Shown here piece after piece: positions 52,759 to 61,280 of a DNA stretch of 64,000 nt (positions are counted from its first letter, which is position 1; every line of letters starts with the position of its first letter). The notes beneath the pieces were generated by a model, which made no database searches, was not told the origin of the DNA, and saw only the letters and a list, made by a program, of their open reading frames with translations. The position numbers and the translations under genes were made by a program. The stretch is from contig NZ_JACRSY010000008.1 of assembly GCF_014384995.1 (NCBI RefSeq), positions 71,674-135,673 on the forward strand. Reading direction: 5' to 3'. This DNA is from Zhenhengia yiwuensis. GTDB taxonomy: Bacteria; Bacillota; Clostridia; Lachnospirales; Cellulosilyticaceae.

Positions 52759-52925
52759 CTGATCGCTCCTTAATCGTATCATCTATTAGTAGAATTATTG
52801 CCAAATTATAAGGTCTTTTACACATATTGTTTAGGAGTTGTCATCACTTGTCAATAGAGAGCCTTTCGTGTATCATGGATACGTATGCTTATTTGAATGA
52901 CTGATTATTTTAAGGAGGATTATGC

Positions 52926-54176
52926 ATGCTATCTAAAGGTAATTGTATCATTGGGCAATCAGGGGGCCCTACTGTTGCGATCAACGCTTCTCTTAGTGGC
53001 GTTTTACAAGGAATAATTGAATCTGATGCTTATAACTCGGTTTATGGAATGGTTCACGGGATTGAAGGTTTACTTCAAGGGAGCTATCTTAATTTATCCG
53101 AGCAATTTAAGACCAAAGAATCTCTTGATAAATTAGCTATTACACCTTCTATGTATTTAGGTTCTTGTCGTTTTAAACTTCCACATTACGAAGTTGCACC
53201 AGAAATTTATGAAATTCTCTTTAATTTCTTCACTTCAAATGATATTCGCACTGTATTTTATATTGGTGGAAATGACTCTATGGATACAGTTGTTAAACTT
53301 TCATCTTATGCAAAAGCAAATAACCTTTCTATTAATATCATTGGTGTTCCTAAAACAATCGATAACGATTTACCAATGACTGATCACACACCTGGTTTCG
53401 GCAGTGCTGCAAAGTTTGTTGCCACTACAATGCTTGAAATTGCTCACGACACTTATATTTATAACATTCCATCTGTAACAATCGTTGAAATCATGGGCCG
53501 TAATGCCGGTTGGCTTACTGCAAGTAGCGCCCTTGCTCGTACTTCGTACTCTAATGCTCCAGATCTTATTTATTTACCAGAAGCTCCATTTTGTTTAGAT
53601 TCCTTTGTAGAGGATGTTAAACGTATTCAAAAGCAACGTAAAAATGTTATTGTTGCTGTTTCTGAAGGTATTAAAGACAAAGATGGTAACTACATTTCTG
53701 CAACAAGTACTGCTGTAGATGCATTTGGTCATAAACAGCTTTGCGGAGCCGGAAAAACACTTGAGAACTACCTTAAAGATAAATTAGGCTGTAAAGTACG
53801 TTCAGTAGAACTCAATGTCCTTCAACGTTCTGCAAGTCACATTGCATCCAAAACAGATATAGATGAAAGTATTATGATCGGTAAAGCTGCTGTTAAATCT
53901 GCCCTTGAAGGTAAAACAGCTCAAATGGTTTGCTACCACCGTATGAGTAATGACCCTTACTATGTAGATGTTGTTTCTCATGCCATTGAAGATATTGCTA
54001 ATAAAGAAAAAGTAGTGCCTCGCATGTGGATTAATGAAGCAGGTAATGATGTAACAGAAGATATGCTTACTTACCTTAGACCACTCATTGAGGGCGAAAC
54101 AGTAATGGGCTATGCAAATGGTGTACCTGTTTACTGTGATATTACACATCTTCACACTAAAACTGAACAAAAATAG
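52926..54176 (+). CDS. pfp: PPi-type 6-phosphofructokinase
   Basis: A 416-residue phosphofructokinase using pyrophosphate. FYIGGNDSMDT places Asp117 at the position that is Gly in ATP enzymes, and VPKTIDND places Lys143 where ATP enzymes have Gly; both mark PPi enzymes. TIDND is canonical here, unlike in the ATP-type gene at 2.4 kb. MGRNAGWLTA and the extra loops fit the long PPi group. The reaction is reversible, so it can run glycolysis or gluconeogenesis. AGGAGG lies seven bases before the ATG. Single gene with its own terminator. Confidence 0.95.
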   Translation: MLSKGNCIIGQSGGPTVAINASLSGVLQGIIESDAYNSVYGMVHGIEGLLQGSYLNLSEQFKTKESLDKLAITPSMYLGSCRFKLPHYEVAPEIYEILFNFFTSNDIRTVFYIGGNDSMDTVVKLSSYAKANNLSINIIGVPKTIDNDLPMTDHTPGFGSAAKFVATTMLEIAHDTYIYNIPSVTIVEIMGRNAGWLTASSALARTSYSNAPDLIYLPEAPFCLDSFVEDVKRIQKQRKNVIVAVSEGIKDKDGNYISATSTAVDAFGHKQLCGAGKTLENYLKDKLGCKVRSVELNVLQRSASHIASKTDIDESIMIGKAAVKSALEGKTAQMVCYHRMSNDPYYVDVVSHAIEDIANKEKVVPRMWINEAGNDVTEDMLTYLRPLIEGETVMGYANGVPVYCDITHLHTKTEQK

Positions 54177-54195
54177 AGTTTATATTCTAAATGTA

Positions 54196-54234
54196 AAAAA
54201 GGTTAGGTGGAACATAATCTCCCCTAACCTTTTT
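54196..54234. terminator. terminator between pfp and GH109-like gene
   Basis: AAAAAGGTTAGG / CCTAACCTTTTT with a 15-base loop; T-runs on both strands between converging genes. Confidence 0.85.
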
Positions 54235-54247
54235 AATATTAAAAAGT

Positions 54248-55450
54248 CTATGCTTTTCTAGTTATCCATTTACCATTAGTAAAGTCTGGAATAGCTACCA
54301 CTTGCCCTCCCATCGCAATAGACTGCTCTGATAAAGCTGAAATAGCCATCCATGCTGCTATATCGTATACATCAATTGGCATCTCTTCATTTTTTTCTAC
54401 ACAATCAAAGAATGCACGTAGAACTAACCAATCCATTCCACCGTGTCCACCTTTTACACCATCTTGCATAAACTTTTTCCATACAGGGTGCTCATACTTC
54501 TCTCTATACGCTTCAATGTTATTCCATTGTTCTTTCCATTTAAAATCATATTCATTATGTTCTCCATCAATAAATAGAGACATATTATCTTCCATAAACA
54601 TACCTTTAGTACCCTGCACTCTAAATCCTCTTGAATAAGCTCTCGGTAAGGTTGTATCTAAGGTAAGTACAATTGTTTCACCTCTTGCACATTTAATCAT
54701 AGTTGTTACTACATCTCCCTGTGCAAATTCTGTATGCATAAGGGCTTCATCATCACTTTTTTTATTTTTAATATACTCATTTAATCCTTTAGCCTTAGAA
54801 GCCATAGATACAAGAGATACCATTCTATTTCCTCTATTAATATCTAGAATCTGCGCAATTGGTCCTAGCTCATGAGTTGGATAGTTTTCGCAATTTCTAT
54901 GTATATAGTTCTGTAAACGATAATGTCTATTTTCGTTTCCAAAGGCAATCTCTTCTCTTAAATCATGTTGATAGCCACCTGAACAGTGAACAATTTCTCC
55001 AAAAATACCTTGTTTCACCATATTCATAGCCATCATTTCTTCCCTACCATAGCAGCAGTTTTCTAATAGCATACAAGGTACACCTGTTTCTTCATAAGCT
55101 CTAATAAGCTGCCAGCATTCTTCTATCGAATAAGCTCCTCCTACTTCTGTTCCTACAGGTTTACCAGCTTTCATACATTCAATAATAATTTCAATATGTC
55201 CTGTCCATGCACTTGAAACAATAACAGCCTCAACTTCACTCGATGCTATAAGCTCTTTATAATCTTGTGTTATAAAAGGTTTATTCCCTTTTACTTGCTC
55301 TACCTTATCCGCAGCATTTTGTGCTCTGTCCTTATAGGTATCACATACACCTACAATCTCTATATCATCCATATGTAATATAACACCATCCATAAGGCCG
55401 TAACCTCTTCCACCTAATCCAATAATCCCTATATTTAACTTGTCCTTCAT
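54248..55450 (-). CDS. GH109-like Gfo/Idh/MocA-family protein
   Basis: A 400-residue Rossmann-fold protein. GIIGLGGRGYGLMDG is the NAD(H)-binding site, followed by VVSSAWTGHIEII-type strands. The middle matches family GH109, NAD-dependent alpha-N-acetylgalactosaminidases: LLENCCYGREEMMAMN, GEIVHCSGGYQHDLREE and YPTHELGPIAQILDINRG. Cofactor-assisted hydrolysis (oxidation, elimination, reduction) is known for the family. No signal peptide is seen, so it acts inside the cell. AAGGAG lies nine bases before the ATG. Another Gfo-type activity remains possible, but the GYQHDL block is quite specific. Confidence 0.87.
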   Translation of the reverse strand: MKDKLNIGIIGLGGRGYGLMDGVILHMDDIEIVGVCDTYKDRAQNAADKVEQVKGNKPFITQDYKELIASSEVEAVIVSSAWTGHIEIIIECMKAGKPVGTEVGGAYSIEECWQLIRAYEETGVPCMLLENCCYGREEMMAMNMVKQGIFGEIVHCSGGYQHDLREEIAFGNENRHYRLQNYIHRNCENYPTHELGPIAQILDINRGNRMVSLVSMASKAKGLNEYIKNKKSDDEALMHTEFAQGDVVTTMIKCARGETIVLTLDTTLPRAYSRGFRVQGTKGMFMEDNMSLFIDGEHNEYDFKWKEQWNNIEAYREKYEHPVWKKFMQDGVKGGHGGMDWLVLRAFFDCVEKNEEMPIDVYDIAAWMAISALSEQSIAMGGQVVAIPDFTNGKWITRKA

Positions 55451-55576
55451 CTCAAATAGCTCCTTATACTGTAATTTAAAATAGACTACCCTTTCATTTT
55501 ACCTATTTTCACTAATATAATCAATATATTATCTTTCGAATTTTATAGTGTATTTTAAATAATACTTTCCCTACTT

Positions 55577-55612
55577 AAAGGGGACACTCCATTTTTAAAG
55601 TGTCCCCTTTTT
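55577..55612 (-). terminator. terminator after ABC-2 permease
   Basis: AAAGGGGACACT / AGTGTCCCCTTT with an A/T loop and TTTTT on both strands, eight bases past the permease stop. Confidence 0.88.
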
Positions 55613-55620
55613 ATTTATCA

Positions 55621-57222
55621 TTATAAGTCTCTAAAAAGCTTATCTCCTTTAATGACCATATACCTATATGCCCCATAAATTAAAACTATCATAACAACTA
55701 GAAGCATTATGAGCTTCATTACTGTACTCACACCCGGTATTATAATTACAAGTACACCTGGTACAATAATACTTATTAGCGCTACTACCATAACTAATAA
55801 TGTTGCCATACTTTGCTTAATCACAACCACTTCATTACTCCATTCTAGATTAGGCCATTTCAGATTAATGATAATCCCCATAATAGCTATAAAAATCGTA
55901 TAGACTGTAGGTATTGCAAAAATTAAAAGTGCCTGCATAAAATGAGCTCTAAGTGCAATAGTCATAAGGATAGTATTCAATAAGATAGCCGGTATATTTA
56001 TAGCAAGCTGAACTCCTATTTTACTTATGAAAATGGTTCTAGCCTCTATTGGACTCGATTTTAAAATCCATAAATTTTTACCCTCTAGTGAGATCGCACA
56101 TGCAGTCGTACAATTTAGAGCAATACAAAAACTAGCTATGAGCGGTGCAAACTCTGCAATATACTGATGTACTCCATTAATGCCCAGCATATGTTCTAGT
56201 TCTATAGCATCTAAGAAAAATAAGCTGACAGAAAGTATTAGCATAAATATAATCCCTACACTTGTATTCATTACATATAAAGATGAACTAAAGTATCTTT
56301 TAAGTTCCTTATAATAAAGTGCACCTAGTACAGAAGACTCCTTAACTTGCCCGCCTTCATACTGACTACGTCTAGCTGATGTCTGAAGCATAGTATGAAT
56401 TATTTTAAACTTCCTTCCTATAAATGTAACAAATAACCCAAATGCCAGTACACTAAGTCCTATAAATAAGAGTGCTGCACCTATGCTATACTCACAAACA
56501 GCTTGTAAATAAAGCTGTGCAAGTGGATAAATCTTATTAATGGCACTCATTACTACTTCACCTAGCTGCCCCATATGTTCTTCTGATATAGAGTTAGCGC
56601 CAAATGACATACATATGACAACTGCAATGAATACAACATTTATCATAAGCGTTATAAAGTTTGTATGCTTAAGTCTCATAGTTATCATTGTAATAATAGC
56701 ACCTACAAAAGTTGCAATAATAATTGGAATAAGCGGCACAAAGAATAAAGTCATTCCATAAATAAGATAGAATATCCCTCTAGGTCTTACTAGAATGCCA
56801 TAGACAAAACCTGCTGGTATCATAATCATAACTAAAAATAATAAATTCATAAGATAAAGATATAGTACCTGAGCCCCAACAATATGACTTGTTTTAATAG
56901 GCAAAGCAAGAAGCATATCATAATCCTTCCCTTCAAATAGTATCCCTTTAGCCTTATAAAAAGTAGTTATTAAAATAATAAAGCTTGTTAAACTCATCAC
57001 CATAGGTAGATAAAACTCTACTAATTCTATTTCTTTAAAAGACACAGCTATTAGGATATTATATAGGATACTCATTCCTATAATCATAATTGCAAGGAGA
57101 CCTATACCTATCCCCATCCATATAGCCTTCTTCTTTTCTTTAGGGTCCGTCGTATGTAAAAGTTTATTAATTCCAAAAGCACTTAATAGTTGTACACGTA
57201 ATACATAGCCTATATTATTCAT
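55621..57222 (-). CDS. ABC-2-type multi-helix permease
   Basis: A 533-residue membrane protein with about twelve helices. It opens with a hydrophilic stretch then QLLSAFGINKLLHTTDPKEK. FEGKDYDMLLALPIKTSHIV and SPIEARTIFISKIG mark two halves, each with the ALPI/SSPI pattern typical of long ABC-2 exporter subunits in Firmicutes. It overlaps the ATPase gene by eight bases, with GGAG ten bases before the ATG. It works with the ATPase to export an unknown substrate. The pair is divergent from an SdpR-like repressor, so it may share its control. Confidence 0.85.
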   Translation of the reverse strand: MNNIGYVLRVQLLSAFGINKLLHTTDPKEKKKAIWMGIGIGLLAIMIIGMSILYNILIAVSFKEIELVEFYLPMVMSLTSFIILITTFYKAKGILFEGKDYDMLLALPIKTSHIVGAQVLYLYLMNLLFLVMIMIPAGFVYGILVRPRGIFYLIYGMTLFFVPLIPIIIATFVGAIITMITMRLKHTNFITLMINVVFIAVVICMSFGANSISEEHMGQLGEVVMSAINKIYPLAQLYLQAVCEYSIGAALLFIGLSVLAFGLFVTFIGRKFKIIHTMLQTSARRSQYEGGQVKESSVLGALYYKELKRYFSSSLYVMNTSVGIIFMLILSVSLFFLDAIELEHMLGINGVHQYIAEFAPLIASFCIALNCTTACAISLEGKNLWILKSSPIEARTIFISKIGVQLAINIPAILLNTILMTIALRAHFMQALLIFAIPTVYTIFIAIMGIIINLKWPNLEWSNEVVVIKQSMATLLVMVVALISIIVPGVLVIIIPGVSTVMKLIMLLVVMIVLIYGAYRYMVIKGDKLFRDL

Positions 57223-57928
57223 GATTAATCAGCTCCAAAAATAGTTCTTCTAAGCTTTGGTTACCCTTTACTTCTTCTATAGCCCCACTTGTAATAAGCT
57301 CTCCATCTTTAATAATAGCAATCTTATTACACAACTTTTCTGCTACATCTAGTACATGCGTTGAGAAAAAGATAGCACATCCTTTATGGCACAGCTCTTT
57401 CATAATACTCTTTAAAGTATGCGCAGCTTTAGGGTCAAGCCCTACAAAAGGCTCATCTAAAATAAGTAATTTAGGTTCATGAAGAAGAGCAGAAATAATA
57501 GCTAATTTTTGTTTCATACCATGTGAATAAGATTGAATTAAGTCACCTAAACTAGATGTTAGTTCAAACATATCCCCATAAGTTTTAATAGTAACTTCTC
57601 TTTTATCCTTTCCTACACTAAAAATATCTCCTACAAAATTTAAATACTGTATACCTGTTAAATGCTCGTACAAATCAGGATTATCTGGTATGTAAGCAAT
57701 CTTACGCTTACATGCAATAGGATCTTTTTGAATGGAGATACCGTTTATTTCAATATCTCCTTCTTCAAAATCTAGTATGCCTACTATAGCTTTAATAGTC
57801 GTAGTCTTGCCAGCTCCATTATGTCCAATAAATCCATAGAGGTCTCCTGCCTCAACTTGTAGGTTCAAATCTTTTACAGCTCTCTTGCCACCTTTGTAAC
57901 ACTTTGAAAAATGTTTAATGGTTAACAT
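57215..57928 (-). CDS. ABC transporter ATPase
   Basis: A 237-residue ATPase for the adjacent permease. Walker A GHNGAGKTTT near residue 38, signature YSHGMKQKL near 130, Walker B KLLILDEPFVGLDP near 150 and the switch histidine in FSTHVLD. This is the CcmA/DrrA-like exporter group. AGGAG lies before the ATG at 57928. Export of a peptide or lipid is typical for such pairs; substrate unknown. Confidence 0.93.
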   Translation of the reverse strand: MLTIKHFSKCYKGGKRAVKDLNLQVEAGDLYGFIGHNGAGKTTTIKAIVGILDFEEGDIEINGISIQKDPIACKRKIAYIPDNPDLYEHLTGIQYLNFVGDIFSVGKDKREVTIKTYGDMFELTSSLGDLIQSYSHGMKQKLAIISALLHEPKLLILDEPFVGLDPKAAHTLKSIMKELCHKGCAIFFSTHVLDVAEKLCNKIAIIKDGELITSGAIEEVKGNQSLEELFLELINHE

Positions 57929-57984
57929 ATTTATTCTCTCCTCTTGCTTTTTTATACTTATTGATTTATATTCTATTTAGATAT

Positions 57985-58000
57985 TTAGATATTTATCTAA
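57985..58000. promoter_or_regulatory. SdpR-type operator palindrome
   Basis: Perfect inverted repeat TTAGATA-TT-TATCTAA in the divergent space between the ABC ATPase and the ArsR-type gene, with extra half-sites (TTTAGATA) at 57977 and near 58025. ArsR/SdpR repressors bind such palindromes at their own promoters. Control of both directions is inferred. Confidence 0.6.
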
Positions 58001-58062
58001 TTAACTAAAAGTATACTCTTATTTTTAGATACGTCAATATTTTACGAAAGGAATTTTTATCC

Positions 58063-58341
58063 ATGAACGATCTTTTTAAAGCCTTATCAGACCCTTCAAG
58101 GCGTAAAATAATTCAGCTTCTTAAAGAAGGTGATTTAACTGCTGGAGAGATTGCTGACCACTTTGATATGGCAAAACCTTCTATTAGTCACCATCTTAAT
58201 TTACTTAAGCAAGCTAATCTCGTGCTGTCTCAAAAACAAGGTCAAAATGTTATTTATTCTCTGAACACTACAACCTTGCAAGATGCACTTTCATTTTTCT
58301 TTGATTTAATTAATAAGGGAGATTCTGATTATGAAAACTAA
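58063..58341 (+). CDS. sdpR: ArsR/SdpR-family autorepressor
   Basis: A 92-residue winged-helix repressor. LFKALSDPSRRKIIQLL, DLTAGEIADHFDMAKPSISH and HLNLLKQANLVLSQKQGQNV are typical; no metal-binding cysteines, so it is SdpR-like rather than metal-sensing. In Bacillus SdpR represses sdpRI until SdpI captures it at the membrane upon toxin exposure. It overlaps the SdpI gene by 11 bases. AAAGGA lies before the ATG. The palindrome at 57985 is the likely operator. Confidence 0.88.
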   Translation: MNDLFKALSDPSRRKIIQLLKEGDLTAGEIADHFDMAKPSISHHLNLLKQANLVLSQKQGQNVIYSLNTTTLQDALSFFFDLINKGDSDYEN

Positions 58342-58975
58342 AAATATATTTTTCAAAAGCATATTTATTCTTACTATTTGTTCCATACTTCTAACACTGT
58401 ACTTCTATCCTAATCTGCCGAATGAAATTCCTATTCACTTTGACTATTTAGGTAATCCCGATAACTATGGCCCACGTAGTTTTACCTTCTTTACCGCTTT
58501 TTTACCACTTATAGTCTTAGTACTCTTAAAAATTATTCCTAAATTTGACCCTAAGTCTGCTTCTTATAAACTGCATCAAAAAGCTTATACCATTTTTATA
58601 GCTTTTTTAGTGTTACTTTTTATCCTCTTACACTGGGTTAGTCTCTATGTTGCTTTAGGATATAATCTGCCTATTCAAAAGGTTGTTCCTATTAGCATTG
58701 GTATACTCTTTATTGTAATTGGTAATTATATGCCGCAAATTAGACCTAATTACACCTATGGTATTAAATTGCCTTGGACACTTGCAGATGAAAATAACTG
58801 GCGTGCTACTCATAGAATAGGCGGTTATTGCTATATTGCATCAGGTATTTTATTCCTTCTTACAGGTTTTGCATCTTCTTTACTTATTTCAGCATGTCTG
58901 TTAGTCGCTTTTATCTTTCTTTTTATACCGATGCTCTACTCCTATTTGTATTTTAAACGTCATATCAACAAATAA
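58331..58975 (+). CDS. sdpI: SdpI-family immunity/signal membrane protein
   Basis: A 214-residue protein with six helices. PNEIPIHFDYLGNPDNYG near the start and NYTYGIKLPWTLADENNWRATHRI before the last helices are SdpI family marks. SdpI gives immunity to the SDP peptide toxin and sequesters SdpR. No SDP toxin gene lies in the window, so this may defend against toxins of neighbours, or the divergent ABC exporter may take part. Ends at a terminator hairpin. Confidence 0.92.
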   Translation: MKTKNIFFKSIFILTICSILLTLYFYPNLPNEIPIHFDYLGNPDNYGPRSFTFFTAFLPLIVLVLLKIIPKFDPKSASYKLHQKAYTIFIAFLVLLFILLHWVSLYVALGYNLPIQKVVPISIGILFIVIGNYMPQIRPNYTYGIKLPWTLADENNWRATHRIGGYCYIASGILFLLTGFASSLLISACLLVAFIFLFIPMLYSYLYFKRHINK

Positions 58976-59009
58976 ATATGCAATTTTAGCTAAATTAAAT
59001 TGCATATTT
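58974..59009 (+). terminator. hairpin after sdpI
   Basis: AAATATGCAATTT / AAATTGCATATTT perfect 13-base stem overlapping the sdpI stop; T-rich flank. Confidence 0.7.
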
Positions 59010-59014
59010 TAAAT

Positions 59015-59052
59015 TTGTATTGACTTTTTAAACTTGTATTGACTTTTTAAAC
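59015..59052 (+). repeat. two-copy 19-base tandem repeat before the aro operon
   Basis: TTGTATTGACTTTTTAAAC twice in direct tandem, followed by ATTGACAG, so TTGAC occurs three times about 19 bases apart. The third TTGACA is the -35 of the aroF promoter. May bind a regulator or give alternative promoters. Confidence 0.85.
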
Positions 59053-59053
59053 A

Positions 59054-59083
59054 TTGACAGAGCAAAGACCATCCTTGTACAAT
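59054..59083 (+). promoter_or_regulatory. aroF promoter
   Basis: TTGACA (59054-59059), 18 bases, TACAAT (59078-59083). The leader to the aroF ATG is about 42 bases and holds no T-box or terminator. Confidence 0.7.
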
Positions 59084-59130
59084 AAGTTAATAAAATGTAA
59101 AATAGGGTTTATACAAGGAGGTTTGTACCT

Positions 59131-60144
59131 ATGATTATTGTCATGAAACATACAGCAACGCCTGAAGATATACAGGTCGCTATGGGGGCAATTGAAAATG
59201 CCGGATTATCTGCCCATATATCTAAAGGGTCTGAAGTAACGATTCTTGGGGTAATAGGCGATAAATCCAGGCTAAGTAGTGACTGCCTTTGTTCATTGAA
59301 TGGAGTAGATAAAATCGTGCCTATAACAGAGACTTATAAATTAGCTAATCTTAAATTTCATCCAGAACCAACTATTGTCAAGTTAAACAACTGTGAGATA
59401 GGCGGTAAAAAACTTATTGTCATGGCCGGTCCATGTGCAATTGAAAGTGAATCCCAGCTTCTCGAATCTGCTGAAGCTGCTAAAAATGGCGGTGCCAAGG
59501 TATTACGCGGCGGTGCCTATAAACCACGTACTTCACCTTATGCTTTCCAAGGTCTTGAAGAAGAAGGCCTTAAATATATGAAAACAGCAAGAGAAAAAAC
59601 AGGTCTTTCTGTTATTTGTGAAGTTACCAGTATTAATGCTGTACAAACAGCGGTCAATTATGTAGATATCCTTCAAATTGGTGCACGCAACATGCAAAAC
59701 TTTGAACTTTTAAAAGCTGTAGGTAAAACAAACCTACCTGTTCTTTTAAAACGTGGTCTTTCCGCTACTATTGATGAGTGGCTCAATGCTGCTGAGTACA
59801 TCATGAGTGAAGGTAACCCTAACGTTATTTTATGCGAGAGAGGTATCCGTACTTTCGAGACAGCAACACGTAATACACTAGACATCAGTGCTATTCCTGT
59901 TATCAAAGCAAAAAGTCATTTACCTATTATCGTAGACCCAAGTCATGCATCTGGAAAACGTGCCTATATTTCAAGCCTTTCTAAAGCAGCTATTGCAGCA
60001 GGCGCAGATGGACTTATTATTGAAGTTCATCCTAATCCAAAAGTTGCACTTTCTGATGGCCCTCAATCTCTTGATCCCCATGATTTCAGCGTACTGATGG
60101 ATGAGCTTAAACCTATTGCAACTGCTGTAGGGCGTGAACTCTAA
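59131..60144 (+). CDS. aroF: DAHP synthase (beta type, with N-terminal ACT-like domain)
   Basis: Joins PEP and erythrose 4-phosphate, the first step to aromatic amino acids. The 337 residues start with a ferredoxin-like domain of about 70 residues, as in the Thermotoga and Bacillus type. Then come AGPCAIES, GGAYKPRTSPYAFQG, QIGARNMQNF, ERGIRTFETATRNTLD and VDPSHASGKR, all catalytic or metal-binding blocks. AAGGAGG lies seven bases before the ATG, within a small TACAA/TTGTA inverted repeat. First gene of aroF-tyrA-aroA; it ends on the tyrA start (TAATG). The ferredoxin-like domain is the usual feedback site. Confidence 0.96.
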   Translation: MIIVMKHTATPEDIQVAMGAIENAGLSAHISKGSEVTILGVIGDKSRLSSDCLCSLNGVDKIVPITETYKLANLKFHPEPTIVKLNNCEIGGKKLIVMAGPCAIESESQLLESAEAAKNGGAKVLRGGAYKPRTSPYAFQGLEEEGLKYMKTAREKTGLSVICEVTSINAVQTAVNYVDILQIGARNMQNFELLKAVGKTNLPVLLKRGLSATIDEWLNAAEYIMSEGNPNVILCERGIRTFETATRNTLDISAIPVIKAKSHLPIIVDPSHASGKRAYISSLSKAAIAAGADGLIIEVHPNPKVALSDGPQSLDPHDFSVLMDELKPIATAVGREL

Positions 60145-61244
60145 TGCATATTGGTATTATCGGACTTGGCCTGATTGGGGGATCAATTGCCAAGACACTT
60201 AAGAAGGTTCATGCACAAAATAGCTTCATTATAGGCTTTGATACAGATAGTCTATCGGCTGCTAAAGCCTTAGAAGAAGGTGCTATTGACCACATTGCAA
60301 CTGAACTTGGGGCAGAATTTTCTAAATGTAACGTTATTTTTATTTGTACACCTGTATCTTCTATTGATATGGTAGTAGAAAAGTTATTACCTTTTATAGC
60401 ATCCGATTGTATTTTGACCGATATTGGCAGTACTAAAGAGAGTGTTATGAAAAAAGTAGAAGATATTTTATCAGGTCATACTAAAAAGGCCTACTTTATA
60501 GGTGGCCATCCTATGACTGGTTCTGAACAATCCGGTTACGAAGCTTCTACTAATTATTTATTTGAAAATGCATACTATATTTTAACACCATCACCAGGTA
60601 CACCTGATTTTATTCTGTTTATTATGCAGAAAATGGTTGAACGTCTTGGTGCTATTCCTATTACACTTGAACCAGGCTACCATGACTTTGCAACTGCTGT
60701 TGTCAGTCACTTACCACATATTATCGCAAGTAGTCTCGTTCATCTTGTAAAAAATCAAGATGGCTGTGAGCATTCGCTACACACATTAGCTGCAGGTGGA
60801 TTTAAAGATATTACACGTATCGCATCTTCAAATCCAACAATTTGGCAAGACATATGCCTATCTAATAAAGCACCTATTAAAGCTTGCCTTGAAAATTATA
60901 TTGCATCACTTACAGCTTTCTGCCAGACTTTAGAAAGTGAAGATAGCCAAGCTATTTATAACTTCTTTAATGAAGCAGGACGCTACCGTGATACTTTCCA
61001 AGATGGTATTAAATCGGATATTGCAAAAGTATTTACTATTTTTGTAGATGCAGAAGATGAGCCTGGTATTATTGCATGTATTGCAACACTACTTAGCTCT
61101 CATAGCATTAATATCAAAGATATTGGTATTGTTAACCAACGTGAATTCGCCAGTGGCGTGCTCCGCATTGCCTTTGGTAAGAAAAGCGAAATGGAAAAAG
61201 CTAAACATCTTCTTATAAAACATAACTACACAGTCTATTGCTAA
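60144..61244 (+). CDS. tyrA: prephenate dehydrogenase with ACT domain
   Basis: Oxidises prephenate towards tyrosine with NAD. The 366 residues show GIIGLGLIGGSIAK (NAD site), TDIGSTKESV, GGHPMTGSEQSGYEAS with the catalytic His, and AVVSHLPHIIA. The C-terminal ACT domain (about 295-366) has FVDAEDEPGIIACIATLLSS, a likely tyrosine feedback site. The start shares one base with the aroF stop, so it is translationally coupled. A hairpin overlaps its stop. Confidence 0.95.
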   Translation: MHIGIIGLGLIGGSIAKTLKKVHAQNSFIIGFDTDSLSAAKALEEGAIDHIATELGAEFSKCNVIFICTPVSSIDMVVEKLLPFIASDCILTDIGSTKESVMKKVEDILSGHTKKAYFIGGHPMTGSEQSGYEASTNYLFENAYYILTPSPGTPDFILFIMQKMVERLGAIPITLEPGYHDFATAVVSHLPHIIASSLVHLVKNQDGCEHSLHTLAAGGFKDITRIASSNPTIWQDICLSNKAPIKACLENYIASLTAFCQTLESEDSQAIYNFFNEAGRYRDTFQDGIKSDIAKVFTIFVDAEDEPGIIACIATLLSSHSINIKDIGIVNQREFASGVLRIAFGKKSEMEKAKHLLIKHNYTVYC

Positions 61245-61258
61245 AATAGACTGTTTTT
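61230..61258 (+). terminator. intercistronic terminator-like hairpin between tyrA and aroA
   Basis: ACAGTCTATT-gctaa-AATAGACTGT followed by TTTTAC. A ten-base stem with the tyrA stop in its loop. It could reduce aroA expression relative to the upstream genes or stabilise the transcript. Confidence 0.65.
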
Positions 61259-61280
61259 ACTAAAGAAAAGGAGTTTGACT

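Noticed and set aside
59084..59130. T-box or amino-acid riboswitch before aroF
   Set aside because: The leader from the promoter is only about 42 bases and lacks a T-box core or a terminator.
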